From assembly GCF_030696665.1 (NCBI RefSeq), contig NZ_JAUYRV010000053.1, forward strand, positions 62,001 through 126,000: a DNA stretch of 64,000 bases, given 5' to 3'. Each line of letters opens with the position of its first letter. Position 1 is the first letter of the stretch. Below, one piece after another: positions 17,902-26,429 of this stretch. This DNA comes from Novosphingobium sp. (GTDB lineage: Bacteria; Pseudomonadota; Alphaproteobacteria; Sphingomonadales; Sphingomonadaceae). The notes beneath the pieces were generated by a model that made no database searches, was not told where the DNA came from, and worked only from the letters and a program-made list of their open reading frames with translations. The translations under genes were made by a program, and so were the position numbers.

Positions 17902-19058
17902 ATCAGCCACTTTCTGGCATCCGTATTGCCGATTTCAGCCACGTGATGGCGGGGCCATATGCCTCGCACCTGCTGCGGCTGATGGGCGCGGAAGTTATCA
18001 AGATCGAGCCGAAGGGCGGCGACGGGTTCCGCAATTATGGCGCGGATCGGCGCTATGATGGCATGTCACCAGCGTTCATCGCGGCCAATGCGGGCAAGAA
18101 GTCCATCGCGCTGGACCTGAAAGACGGGGGCGACTTGCAGATCGCGCGGGACATCATCGCGCGCAGTGACGTGGTGCTGGAAAACTTCCGCCCCGGCGTG
18201 ATGGCACGGCTTGGGCTGGGGTTTGAGGCGGTATGCGCGTTGCGGGCCGACATCATCTATTGTTCGGTATCGGGCTATGGTCAGGAAGGGCCGTACCGCG
18301 ATTGGCCCGCCATCGACAACATCGTGCAGGCTACCAGCGGCATGATGATGCTGAGCGGCGAGGAAGGCGATCCGCCGGTGCGGGTGGGCTTTCCGATTGT
18401 CGACACGCTGACCGGGCAGACGGCGGCGATGGCCATTCTGGGCGCACTGATGCAGCGTGAGCGCGATGGCACCGGCAGCAAGCTGGACGTATCGATGTTC
18501 GATGCCAGCCTTGCCTTCATGACATCGGCGCTGACGCCGTTCATGGTCACCGGCAAGCCGATGAACCGCATGGGCAATACCGGTTACAGCGGGTTGCCCA
18601 CCGCGTCGCTGTTCACCGCGCGCGATGGGCGGCAGCTGTCGCTTGGCGTGGTGCAGCCGCCGCAGTTTGCGGCATTGGCGCGTGCGATGGGGCGTGAGGA
18701 CTGGCTGACCGATCCGCACTTTGCCACGCCCGATGCGCGCCGTGCCAATTTCCACGCAATGCATGATGAGCTGTCGGCCGAGTTCGTGAAGGACAGCGCC
18801 GCGTCATGGGAAAAGCGGCTGAGCGATGCGGGTATTCCGTGTGGCATGGTGCGCCGGGTGGACGAGGCAGCAGACCTTGCGGGGGCAACCGCGCTGATCG
18901 ACATTTCCATTCCGGGGCTGCCGGAAGCGAACGTGCGGATTCCCGGCGCGGGCTATCGCGTGGAGGGGCAGGCGCCTGTCACGCTGGATGCGCCGCCGCG
19001 TCTTGATGCGGACCGCGACGAGATTCTAGCATGGCTGGCAGGGGAGTGGGCGGCATGA
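17898..19058 (+). CDS. Class III CoA-transferase (CaiB/BaiF family), single domain
   Basis: A 386-residue CoA-transferase of normal length. Visible family marks are the N-terminal GIRIADFSHVMAGPYASHLLRLMGAEVIKIE, the KKSIALDLK region, ENFRPGVMARLGLG, and the catalytic Asp in GFPIVDTLTGQTA. The ATG at 17898 overlaps the upstream hydrolase stop. It transfers CoA between carboxylic acids in the cytoplasm, possibly recycling CoA from a later intermediate of the same pathway as the double-domain enzyme at 12559. The specific donor and acceptor are unknown. Confidence 0.93.
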   Translation: MNQPLSGIRIADFSHVMAGPYASHLLRLMGAEVIKIEPKGGDGFRNYGADRRYDGMSPAFIAANAGKKSIALDLKDGGDLQIARDIIARSDVVLENFRPGVMARLGLGFEAVCALRADIIYCSVSGYGQEGPYRDWPAIDNIVQATSGMMMLSGEEGDPPVRVGFPIVDTLTGQTAAMAILGALMQRERDGTGSKLDVSMFDASLAFMTSALTPFMVTGKPMNRMGNTGYSGLPTASLFTARDGRQLSLGVVQPPQFAALARAMGREDWLTDPHFATPDARRANFHAMHDELSAEFVKDSAASWEKRLSDAGIPCGMVRRVDEAADLAGATALIDISIPGLPEANVRIPGAGYRVEGQAPVTLDAPPRLDADRDEILAWLAGEWAA

Positions 19059-20335
19059 AGCGGGCTTTGGCGATTTGTGCGGCTTTGCTGGCATCACCGG
19101 GTGTGGCCCAGGATGCATCGCCCGCGCGCACGGTTGAAGGCGAACTGCCCGGTGGCGCGCGTTGGCAGGCCATAGTTCCTCAGAACTTCAACGGTTCGTT
19201 GCTGCTTTACAGCCACGGCTATTCGCCCCGCAAGGATGCGCCCGAACCGGCTCCGAAGGAATATCGCCAGCTGCTTTTGCGCAAGGGCTATGCGCTGATC
19301 GCTTCGGACTTCGGCGCGGCGGGCTGGTCATTGGAACAGGCGGTTCCGGCACAGCGGGCAGCGGTTGAGGCGTTTGCCGCAAAGGAAGGCCGTCCGCGCA
19401 GGGTGATGGCGTGGGGATCATCGATGGGCGGTCTGATTTCCACGGCTCTGGCCGAACAGGACGCGCCGGTGATCGACGGCGCGCTGGCGATGTGTCCTTC
19501 CATCGGCGGAGCGGTGGGCATGATGAACATGGGGTTGGACGGGGCTTTTGCCATCGCCACCCTGATCGCGCCAAATTCTGGCCTCTCGTTGGTGAATGTC
19601 GGGGATGACATGACCAATGGGCGCAAGGCGATGATGGCGGTGGCAGCGGCGGCGCAGACCCGCGAAGGGCGCGCGCGGATTGCGCTGGCGGGCGTGCTCG
19701 GCGGCATTCCGGGCTGGACGCGGGCCGACCGTGCGCAACCGGCGGCGGGGGATTTCGAAGGACAAGCCAGCGAGATGGCCGCGACGCTGGTCATGGGCAC
19801 GCTGATGCCGCGCAACGATCAGGAGCGGCGCGCGGGCGGGGCGTTTTCGTGGAATACCGGCGTGAATTATGCACAGTTGCTGGATCAGACGGGCCGCCGC
19901 CCGCTGGTGGAAGCGATGTATCGCAAGGCGGGATTGAGCCTTTCGCGCGATCTGGCGGCGCTGGCCAAAGCTCCGCGCATTGCGGCAAAGCCTGCGGCGG
20001 TGCGATACATGATGGAGAATTACACCCCCACCGCGAAGCCTACGGTTCCGGTGGTGTCGTTGCAGGCGGTGGGTGATGGGATGACATCGCCATCGTTGCA
20101 GCGCGCCTATACCGATGCCGCGCCGCCCGCGATGGCCAGCGGGTTGTGGTACAACGGCGCGGGGCATTGCCGCCTTCCGGCAGAGCAGGTTCTGGCGGCG
20201 CTGGGGCATCTTGAGGCGCGGCTTGATGGCGGGGCATGGGCACCCCGGCCATCGGCGTTCATCGATCACACGCCGCCGCCAATGGTGCGCGCGTGCATCC
20301 GCCGGACCGGAAAAACCGGCCCGGCGTGCAAGTGA
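19055..20335 (+). CDS. Exported serine hydrolase, alpha/beta fold
   Basis: A 426-residue exported protein; the ATG at 19055 overlaps the CoA-transferase stop. The signal peptide runs to about residue 18 (SPGVAQ). The body has an alpha/beta hydrolase core with LLLYSHGYSPRKDAPE near the oxyanion site and the nucleophile elbow GSSMGG near residue 125; the His is probably in GAGHCRLP. It ends in a Cys-containing basic tail. It is the last gene of the 4300-20335 run and faces the convergent 20345-21343 hydrolase gene 9 bp away. I cannot assign a specific esterase family. Confidence 0.8.
   Translation: MKRALAICAALLASPGVAQDASPARTVEGELPGGARWQAIVPQNFNGSLLLYSHGYSPRKDAPEPAPKEYRQLLLRKGYALIASDFGAAGWSLEQAVPAQRAAVEAFAAKEGRPRRVMAWGSSMGGLISTALAEQDAPVIDGALAMCPSIGGAVGMMNMGLDGAFAIATLIAPNSGLSLVNVGDDMTNGRKAMMAVAAAAQTREGRARIALAGVLGGIPGWTRADRAQPAAGDFEGQASEMAATLVMGTLMPRNDQERRAGGAFSWNTGVNYAQLLDQTGRRPLVEAMYRKAGLSLSRDLAALAKAPRIAAKPAAVRYMMENYTPTAKPTVPVVSLQAVGDGMTSPSLQRAYTDAAPPAMASGLWYNGAGHCRLPAEQVLAALGHLEARLDGGAWAPRPSAFIDHTPPPMVRACIRRTGKTGPACK
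20302..20324. terminator. Possible bidirectional hairpin between convergent genes
   Basis: CCGGACCGG-AAAAA-CCGGCCCGG forms a 9-bp stem with one mismatch and a five-A loop, inside the last codons of the 19055 gene and just beyond the end of the convergent gene. No T-tract follows in the + direction, so it is at best a weak or factor-assisted terminator. Confidence 0.4.
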
Positions 20336-20344
20336 TCCAGCGTG

Positions 20345-21343
20345 TCAGTCGATCCCCTTCCTTTCGATTGTCCAGGTGGGGACGACGCACAGGCGGCAGT
20401 TTGCGCCCTTGAAGCTGCGCGCGGCAGATTTGTCTGCCCGCAATTGCCATTCCAGCCAATCGACCGAAAGCGCGGCGACCGCGCCGCCATTGGCGGTGAA
20501 GAACGTGCCGCCGTGGCCGACCGGAAGCTGCACGAGTGCGGCAGGCACGTGAGCGATCCGTTTGAAATCATCGGTGCCGTTGGGGAAGGCCACGTCGCTT
20601 GGCCCGCCCAACACGTAAAGCACCGGGGTGTGCAGTTTGAGCAGCAAATCCTTGGTCACCGTCATGCCCCGGATCGGATTGGTGCCATCGGCAAAGACGC
20701 CGCTGTTGTGGACGATCACTGCCTTGATACGCGGATCAGTGGCGACCTGCAGAGCTTGCAGCCCGCCGCAGCTGTGCCCGGCCACGGCCACCAGTGCGGG
20801 ATCGATGCGGCCCTTAAGGGCGCTTCCGGCGCGCTGATTTTCGGCCAGTGCCCAGTCCACCCCGGCCAGCACATCGGCGCTGGTCGTGGCCACGGGGGGA
20901 AGCTGGCCTGCGGCATCGGGCCTGCGTTCGGCGCGTTGCGCGGGCGCGCCGGGACCGCTCATCACCGCGCCCGGTGCGATTACGACATAGCCGTGGCTCG
21001 CGATTTCAAGCAGATGCAGGCGGGCGCTGGCACCATCGGCCATACATCCGCCGTTGCCCCAGACAAGCACGCCCAGCGGTGGCCCGGCGGCAATGCTGGC
21101 GGGGCGATAGATCACGTGGCCCGGAAGCGTGGCGTCTGTCGTCATCACCGCCGGAAAGGCACCGGTGCCCGGGCCGTTCGGCATGGCGTTATAGGCAGCG
21201 CGCGCGGCTACGTAGGCGGCATCAGGTCCGGTAGCGGCGGGAGCGCCCTGTTGCGCGGCGAGCGGCAAGGCCGCGCTGGCCAGAAACGCAGTTACGGCGA
21301 GCCGGGCAAAGTGTCTGGCAATTGGGACCAAGGCATCCTCCAT
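20345..21343 (-). CDS. Exported alpha/beta hydrolase, paralogue of 16987
   Basis: A 332-residue exported Ser hydrolase with a hydrophobic signal segment at residues 12-30 and cleavage after ALPLAAQ. It has the oxyanion WGNGGC, the elbow GHSCGG, the acid candidate GGPSDVAFPNG and the His block PVGHGGTFF, closely matching the 16987-17901 protein in order and wording. The tail NCRLCVVPTWTIERK matches the paralogue's DCGLCNDKTWTIVRK. It is transcribed alone and leftward from the 21344-21597 control region, with operator-like site E 53 bp upstream. The duplication suggests two related ester substrates or two expression levels. Confidence 0.85.
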   Translation of the reverse strand: MEDALVPIARHFARLAVTAFLASAALPLAAQQGAPAATGPDAAYVAARAAYNAMPNGPGTGAFPAVMTTDATLPGHVIYRPASIAAGPPLGVLVWGNGGCMADGASARLHLLEIASHGYVVIAPGAVMSGPGAPAQRAERRPDAAGQLPPVATTSADVLAGVDWALAENQRAGSALKGRIDPALVAVAGHSCGGLQALQVATDPRIKAVIVHNSGVFADGTNPIRGMTVTKDLLLKLHTPVLYVLGGPSDVAFPNGTDDFKRIAHVPAALVQLPVGHGGTFFTANGGAVAALSVDWLEWQLRADKSAARSFKGANCRLCVVPTWTIERKGID

Positions 21344-21395
21344 CGTGAATCCGGTTGTTCCGGTGTGGCCAGACTGGCTGCGGATTTTTGTCTGC

Positions 21396-21407
21396 GCAAG
21401 GGCTTGC
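21396..21407. promoter_or_regulatory. LacI-type operator, site E (GCAAGGGCTTGC)
   Basis: Matches site B at 11 of 12 positions; the central CG is GG here. It lies 53 bp upstream of the leftward hydrolase gene in the divergent region 21344-21597. Confidence 0.6.
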
Positions 21408-21521
21408 AGAGTGATTCTCGGTTTCGGGCGCGCAATTTGCGGACACCACCCCCTGTGGTTCAGCCAAATACCATAGGATTATCGGCAATTTCGTGGCTAA
21501 AGTCATTCAAAATTGTCATAT

Positions 21522-21533
21522 GCAAGCGCTTGC
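21522..21533. promoter_or_regulatory. LacI-type operator, site B (GCAAGCGCTTGC)
   Basis: A perfect 12-bp palindrome of the LacI-family form with a central CpG, 65 bp upstream of the 21598 start. It heads the 21598-29304 operon and is the best copy of the island motif. Confidence 0.7.
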
Positions 21534-21597
21534 TAAATGCGGCAATGCCCGGTAGTCTCCTTCGAAACACTGCAACAATTGATCTGGGGAGGGTGTC

Positions 21598-22719
21598 ATG
21601 AGCCACACCGTGTTGGCTACGGGCGATCTTGCCTTGGATCGTGACGATTACGACGCGAGTTTTGCCGGGACCGCCGATGTGCTCGGTGCCGCAGATATTG
21701 TGTTCGGGCAGCTTGAAACCAGCTTTGCTGAAAAGGGCGTGCGCCTGCCGCAGGCGCGCCATGCGGTTTTGGCGCGGCCAGAAGGTGCCGCCGCGCTGGG
21801 ACGGGCCGGGTTCGATGTGATCTCGATGGCGGGCAATCACGTGATGGACTGGGGGCATGAGGCGTTTTTCGAAACGCGCGCGCATCTTGAAGCGGCGGGG
21901 ATGAACGTGGTGGGTGCAGGGGCGAACATTGCCGAGGCGCGCCGCCCGGTGATCCGCACGCTGGGCGATGGCACGCGCGTGGCGTTCCTGGCCTATTCCA
22001 GCATCCTGCCGCATTCCTATTGGGCGGATGAACGCAGACCCGGTTGTGTGCCGATGCGCGCATTCACGGTTTACGAACAGGTTGAGCATGACCAGCCCGG
22101 CACGCCCGCGCGGGTGCATACATACCCGCACCGCGAAGACCTTGCCGCGATGGAGGCCGATATTCGTGCGGCGAAGGCTGAAGCTGATGTGGTGCTGGTT
22201 TCACACCACTGGGGCATCCATTTTGTGCGCGCGGTGATTGCCGATTATCAGCGCGATGTGGCGCGCGCCGCGATTGCTGCCGGGGCCGACGCGATCTTTG
22301 GCGGGCACGCGCATATCCTGAAAGGGTGCGAACTGATCGACGGCAAGCCGGTGTTCTATTCGCTGTGCAACTTCGCCACCGATCTTGCGATGGATGAGGC
22401 ACATGCCGCCTCCAAGAGCTTTAACGAAATCCGCGTGCTGGCCGAAGAGTGGGAGCCGGACTTTGGCAGCCTGTATAATTTCCCCAAGGCGGCGCGGCTT
22501 TCGATGATTGCCAGGCTGGAGATTGCGGGCGGAAAGGTGCTGCGCGCGGGATTGCTGCCGCTGGTGATTGGGCGCGATGCCGTGCCGCGTCTGGCGCAGC
22601 CGGGCAGCGAGGATCATGCGGCGGTGGTCGATTATCTGAGTGCGGTTACGGCAGAGGCGGGGCTGAACGCGCGCTATCGCAACGATGCCGATATGGTCGT
22701 GCTGGAAGCGGCGGCATGA
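21598..22719 (+). CDS. CapA-family metallophosphoesterase-like protein (paralogue 2)
   Basis: A 373-residue CapA-like protein, first gene of the 21598-29304 operon, with GGGGAGGG just upstream. Metal-site motifs are ATGDLALD at the N-terminus, FGQLETSF, SMAGNHVMDWG, VLVSHHWGIH and IFGGHAHILKGCE. There is no signal peptide or anchor, so it is probably cytoplasmic. Compared with the 8816 copy it keeps the His in VSHHWG where that copy has ALHKG, so the two metal sites may differ. It overlaps the next gene (ATGA). Having one CapA-like gene in each large operon suggests a pathway role rather than capsule synthesis. Confidence 0.82.
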   Translation: MSHTVLATGDLALDRDDYDASFAGTADVLGAADIVFGQLETSFAEKGVRLPQARHAVLARPEGAAALGRAGFDVISMAGNHVMDWGHEAFFETRAHLEAAGMNVVGAGANIAEARRPVIRTLGDGTRVAFLAYSSILPHSYWADERRPGCVPMRAFTVYEQVEHDQPGTPARVHTYPHREDLAAMEADIRAAKAEADVVLVSHHWGIHFVRAVIADYQRDVARAAIAAGADAIFGGHAHILKGCELIDGKPVFYSLCNFATDLAMDEAHAASKSFNEIRVLAEEWEPDFGSLYNFPKAARLSMIARLEIAGGKVLRAGLLPLVIGRDAVPRLAQPGSEDHAAVVDYLSAVTAEAGLNARYRNDADMVVLEAAA

Positions 22720-23762
22720 GGGTGCTTGGGCGCGCCTTTCCGCTTGAGGGGTTCGTTTTCCTCTATCTGCTGGCCTATCTGCCCAATGTGATCGTGACCA
22801 AGCTGGTGACGTCCATGCCGCACGCCGGGCTGGGCCGTCCGCTCACCGGGCTGGAGACACTGCCTGCATCGCTGATCATCAACATGGTGCTGACTTGGGG
22901 CTTTATCTGGCTTTCGGGCTGGCACAAGGACGCGAACAAGGTTGCGCTGGGACCGGTGCGGGTGCCGTTCCCCACGCGCTATACGTTCCTGTCGGGCCTT
23001 GGCACGGCGATGGTGCTGTTCACCGTGCCACTCAGCTTCACCATTCCCGATGTAAGCATTCCGTTCATCCAGTTGCTGATGCGCGGGGACATTCTGATCA
23101 TCGCGCCGCTGGTGGATATGATGTTCGGCCGACGGGTGCGCTGGTGGAGCTGGACGGCGCTGGCGATGGTGCTGTTTGCGCTGGTTATCGCGCTGTCGGA
23201 CCGGGGCGGGCTGAAGCTGCCGCCCATCGCGATCCTGACAGTGGTGCTTTATACCATCGGCTATTTCCTGCGTCTGTTCGTGATGACCAAGATTTCGAAG
23301 AGCGGCGATCCGGCTTCGGTGCGGCGTTACTTCGTTGAGGAAAAGATGATTGCGCTGCCGATGTCGGTGGTGATCCTGGGCGTGATTTCCGCCAGCGGGA
23401 TTGGTGGGCAATCGGGCGAATTGGCCTGGGGCTTCATCGGCGTGTGGGGCGATCCGGTGCTGGCAGACCTGTTCTGGATCGGCGCGACGCTGACGGTGAT
23501 CTCGGTGCTGGCCATCATCATCCTGCTCGACCCGCGCGAGAACGCATACTGCGTACCGCTGGAACGCGCGGCGAGCCTTGTGGCCGGGATCGGCGGATCG
23601 GTGCTGCTGGCGTGGTTCTGGGGCCTGCGGATGCCGCGCGATGCGGAGCTGATTGGCGCTGGCGTGCTGGTGGGGGCGATTGTGCTGCTGTCGCTCGCCC
23701 CGCGTTTTGCAGCGAAGCGAGAGCTGGCTGGCCGCACACAGGCGATCAGCGAAACACCATAA
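22716..23762 (+). CDS. Multi-pass membrane protein, DMT/EamA-like transporter (family uncertain)
   Basis: A 348-residue hydrophobic protein with about nine to ten predicted membrane helices; segments include FVFLYLLAYLPNVIV, TALAMVLFALVIAL, AILTVVLYTIGYFL and VGAIVLLSLAPRF. The pattern of short helix pairs with a central IPFIQLLMRGDILIIAPLVD resembles drug/metabolite (DMT) carriers, but I do not recognise a specific family. It overlaps the CapA-like gene by 4 bp and is followed by a TonB receptor gene. It is a candidate inner-membrane permease for what that receptor brings into the periplasm. Confidence 0.6.
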   Translation: MRVLGRAFPLEGFVFLYLLAYLPNVIVTKLVTSMPHAGLGRPLTGLETLPASLIINMVLTWGFIWLSGWHKDANKVALGPVRVPFPTRYTFLSGLGTAMVLFTVPLSFTIPDVSIPFIQLLMRGDILIIAPLVDMMFGRRVRWWSWTALAMVLFALVIALSDRGGLKLPPIAILTVVLYTIGYFLRLFVMTKISKSGDPASVRRYFVEEKMIALPMSVVILGVISASGIGGQSGELAWGFIGVWGDPVLADLFWIGATLTVISVLAIIILLDPRENAYCVPLERAASLVAGIGGSVLLAWFWGLRMPRDAELIGAGVLVGAIVLLSLAPRFAAKRELAGRTQAISETP

Positions 23763-23819
23763 GATCAAGGAGTTCCCGGTCGGGGTAAGGCCGGTTTTCG
23801 ATAATGAGGGAGAGTAGAT

Positions 23820-26429
23820 ATGGGGAACGTCAACACTATCAGGTTCAGCCTGCTGGCCACCGGAGCGCTCGCCGCGCTGTTGCCAGTCAGCGTGCAGGCG
23901 CAGGAAGCGCAGGCAGATGCGGCGGCGGAAGAGCAGGCGATTATCGTCACCGGCAGCCGCATTCGCGGGATCGAAGCGGTTGGCTCAAGCGTCATCGCGA
24001 TCAGCGCCGATGACATTGCGCAAGAGCCGGTCACTTCGACCGCTGACCTGCTGCGCCGCGTGCCGCAAGTCGTCTCGCTGGGTGCAAACCGCAATGGTGG
24101 CTCGGCGCAGAATGGCGCGGCCAACGCCACGCGCGGGGCTGGCATCAACTTGCGCGGCATTTCCACCAACGCCACGCTGCTGCTGTACGATGGCCGCCGC
24201 TTCCCGCCGCAGGGCACGCAAGGGCAGTTCACCGATCCATCGGTGCTTCCTGCGATTGCGCTCGAGCGGGTCGAGGTTGTGGCCGATGGCGCTTCGGCCG
24301 TTTACGGCTCGGACGCGATTGCGGGCGTGGTGAACTTCATCCTGCGCCGCAATTTTGATGGCGTGGAAGTGCGCGCGCGGGCCGGGATGGCAGAGGGCGG
24401 CTATACCGAAAAGCAGATCTCCGCACTGCTGGGCCGCAAGTGGGACACCGGTTCGGCGATGATCGCCGCCGAATACACCACCAATTCGCACCTGCGCGGC
24501 TATGACCTCGACTTTTATCAGGACGATAATCGCTATCGTGGCGGGCGCGATCTGCGCGTGCAGAACTGCAACCCCGGCACGATCAGCGTGGGCGGCAACA
24601 CTTATGCCATCCCGCAAGGTGGCGTGACGGCGGCCAATGTCGGCGCTTTGCGGGCAGGCACCAACAACCGCTGCTTCTACAACGCGCAGGACACGGTGAT
24701 CCCTGAACAGAAGCGCTACAACGTGACCGCCGCCATCTCGCAGGATATTGGCGAGAGCGTGCGCGTGTTTGCAGACGGGTTCTATTCCTATCGCAATGGC
24801 ACGATTTCGGGGATCAACAACATCAGCGCCACGGTGCGGAACACCAATCCGTTCTTCGTTTCACCCGTGGCAGGTGCAACGCAGCAGACGGTGCTGTGGT
24901 CTATGGTCCCGGAACTGGGACCGGACTTCAATCCCTATCACGGGGAATCGTGGAACGTGGTGGCCGGGATCGAGGCCAATCTGATCGGTGATTTCAAGGC
25001 CACCGCCTATTACGCGCATGGTGAGTCTGAAGATGTGGCTGATCGCCGCCTTGGCGTGAACACTGCCGCGCTCAACGCCGCGCTGGCCGATACCAACCGC
25101 GCCACCGCGCTGAACGTGTTTGGCGGGCCGAACAATCCGGCGACGCTGGCCAAGATCCGCGACAACCTGTTCGTCATCACCGGGCGCACCAAGCTGGACG
25201 TGGCCAACGTGCAACTGGACGGATCGCTGTTCGATCTGCCGGGCGGCGCGGTGCGCGTGGCTTTGGGCGGGGAATACCGCGAGGAATACACTTATACCGA
25301 CCTGCTCACCGGGCAGGCCCTTACCCCGCGCAGCGTGGCCGATTCCGGCACGCGCAATGTGAAGGCGGTGTTTGGTGAACTGTTCGTGCCGATCGTGGGC
25401 AGCGGCAATGCCATGCCGTTTATCGAACAACTCTCGCTTTCCATTGCGGGCCGCTATGAAAAGTATAGCGATTTCGGCAGCACCACCAATCCCAAGATCG
25501 GGCTGACGTGGAAGCCGATGGACACGCTCACCCTGCGCGGCAGCTATGGCACATCGTTCCGCGCGCCAACCTTTACCGAGGTTTCGACCATCGCGGGCGG
25601 GGCCGGGCTGTATTACGATACGCTGCCGGGCGCTTCGGGCAATCTGGTGGGCATCGGCATTGCCGGCGGCAATCCGGGGTTGAAGCCCGAGACGGCGACG
25701 ACATGGTCAGTGGGCGGTGAGTTCAGGCCGATCAGCGCGCTGCGCCTGACGCTGACGTACTTCGACATCGACTACAAGGACCAGATTCAGGCCCTGCGCG
25801 GCACGCCGGGCATCCTGACAAACCCGATCTATGCCTCTTTCGTGCGGTTCAACCCGAGCGCGGCAGACGTGACCGCGCTGATCAATTCGGGCCTGCCGAT
25901 CAACAATGCGATCAATGCCAATCAGGTGCAGTTCATTGTTGATGGACGCCGCCAGAACCTGGGCCGGTCGCAAGTGCGCGGGATCGACTTTGGAGCCTAT
26001 GCCAACTGGACGCTGGGCGGCGTGAAGTTTGATGCAGGCGTGCAGGGCACATACTTCACCAAGTATCTGTTCCAGGCATTGCCGGGGGCGGCGGTTACCA
26101 ACGTGGCGGGGCTGATCAACTTCCCGCAGAAGTTCCGCTCGCAGGCCGATATCGGCGCGCAAGTGGGCATCTTCTCGGGCCGTCTGACGTGGAACCATCT
26201 TGCGTCCTACACCAACACCACGATCACGCCCTTCCAGAAGGTTTCGAACTACGACACCTTTGATCTGGGCGTGAATGTGGAAGTGAACGAGCGGCTGCGC
26301 ATCGGCTTTGACGTGCGCAACCTGCTGAACGAAGATCCTCCGTTCGTGGATACCACGCGCGGCTATGATGCGCAGTCGGCCAATCCGATCCCGCGCATGT
26401 TTGCGATGACCGCCGGGGTGAAGTTCTGA
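23820..26429 (+). CDS. TonB-dependent outer-membrane receptor
   Basis: An 869-residue receptor with a signal peptide ending near VQAQ, the TonB-box region QAIIVTGSRIRG, a plug (LRGISTNATLLLYDGRRFPPQG, LERVEVVADGASAVYGSDAIAGVVNF) and a barrel ending in Phe. It is a paralogue of the 6101 receptor: plug and barrel motifs run in the same order and 38 bp are identical. A GAGGGAGAG site precedes the ATG. Its stop overlaps the ATG of the tannase-family gene (TGATG). It probably imports an ester or aromatic compound handled by that enzyme. Confidence 0.93.
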   Translation: MGNVNTIRFSLLATGALAALLPVSVQAQEAQADAAAEEQAIIVTGSRIRGIEAVGSSVIAISADDIAQEPVTSTADLLRRVPQVVSLGANRNGGSAQNGAANATRGAGINLRGISTNATLLLYDGRRFPPQGTQGQFTDPSVLPAIALERVEVVADGASAVYGSDAIAGVVNFILRRNFDGVEVRARAGMAEGGYTEKQISALLGRKWDTGSAMIAAEYTTNSHLRGYDLDFYQDDNRYRGGRDLRVQNCNPGTISVGGNTYAIPQGGVTAANVGALRAGTNNRCFYNAQDTVIPEQKRYNVTAAISQDIGESVRVFADGFYSYRNGTISGINNISATVRNTNPFFVSPVAGATQQTVLWSMVPELGPDFNPYHGESWNVVAGIEANLIGDFKATAYYAHGESEDVADRRLGVNTAALNAALADTNRATALNVFGGPNNPATLAKIRDNLFVITGRTKLDVANVQLDGSLFDLPGGAVRVALGGEYREEYTYTDLLTGQALTPRSVADSGTRNVKAVFGELFVPIVGSGNAMPFIEQLSLSIAGRYEKYSDFGSTTNPKIGLTWKPMDTLTLRGSYGTSFRAPTFTEVSTIAGGAGLYYDTLPGASGNLVGIGIAGGNPGLKPETATTWSVGGEFRPISALRLTLTYFDIDYKDQIQALRGTPGILTNPIYASFVRFNPSAADVTALINSGLPINNAINANQVQFIVDGRRQNLGRSQVRGIDFGAYANWTLGGVKFDAGVQGTYFTKYLFQALPGAAVTNVAGLINFPQKFRSQADIGAQVGIFSGRLTWNHLASYTNTTITPFQKVSNYDTFDLGVNVEVNERLRIGFDVRNLLNEDPPFVDTTRGYDAQSANPIPRMFAMTAGVKF
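25533..25570 (+). repeat. 38-bp stretch identical to 7832-7869
   Basis: Second copy of the identical stretch shared by the two paralogous receptor genes, coding for LRGSYGTSFRAPT in the barrel. Confidence 0.8.
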
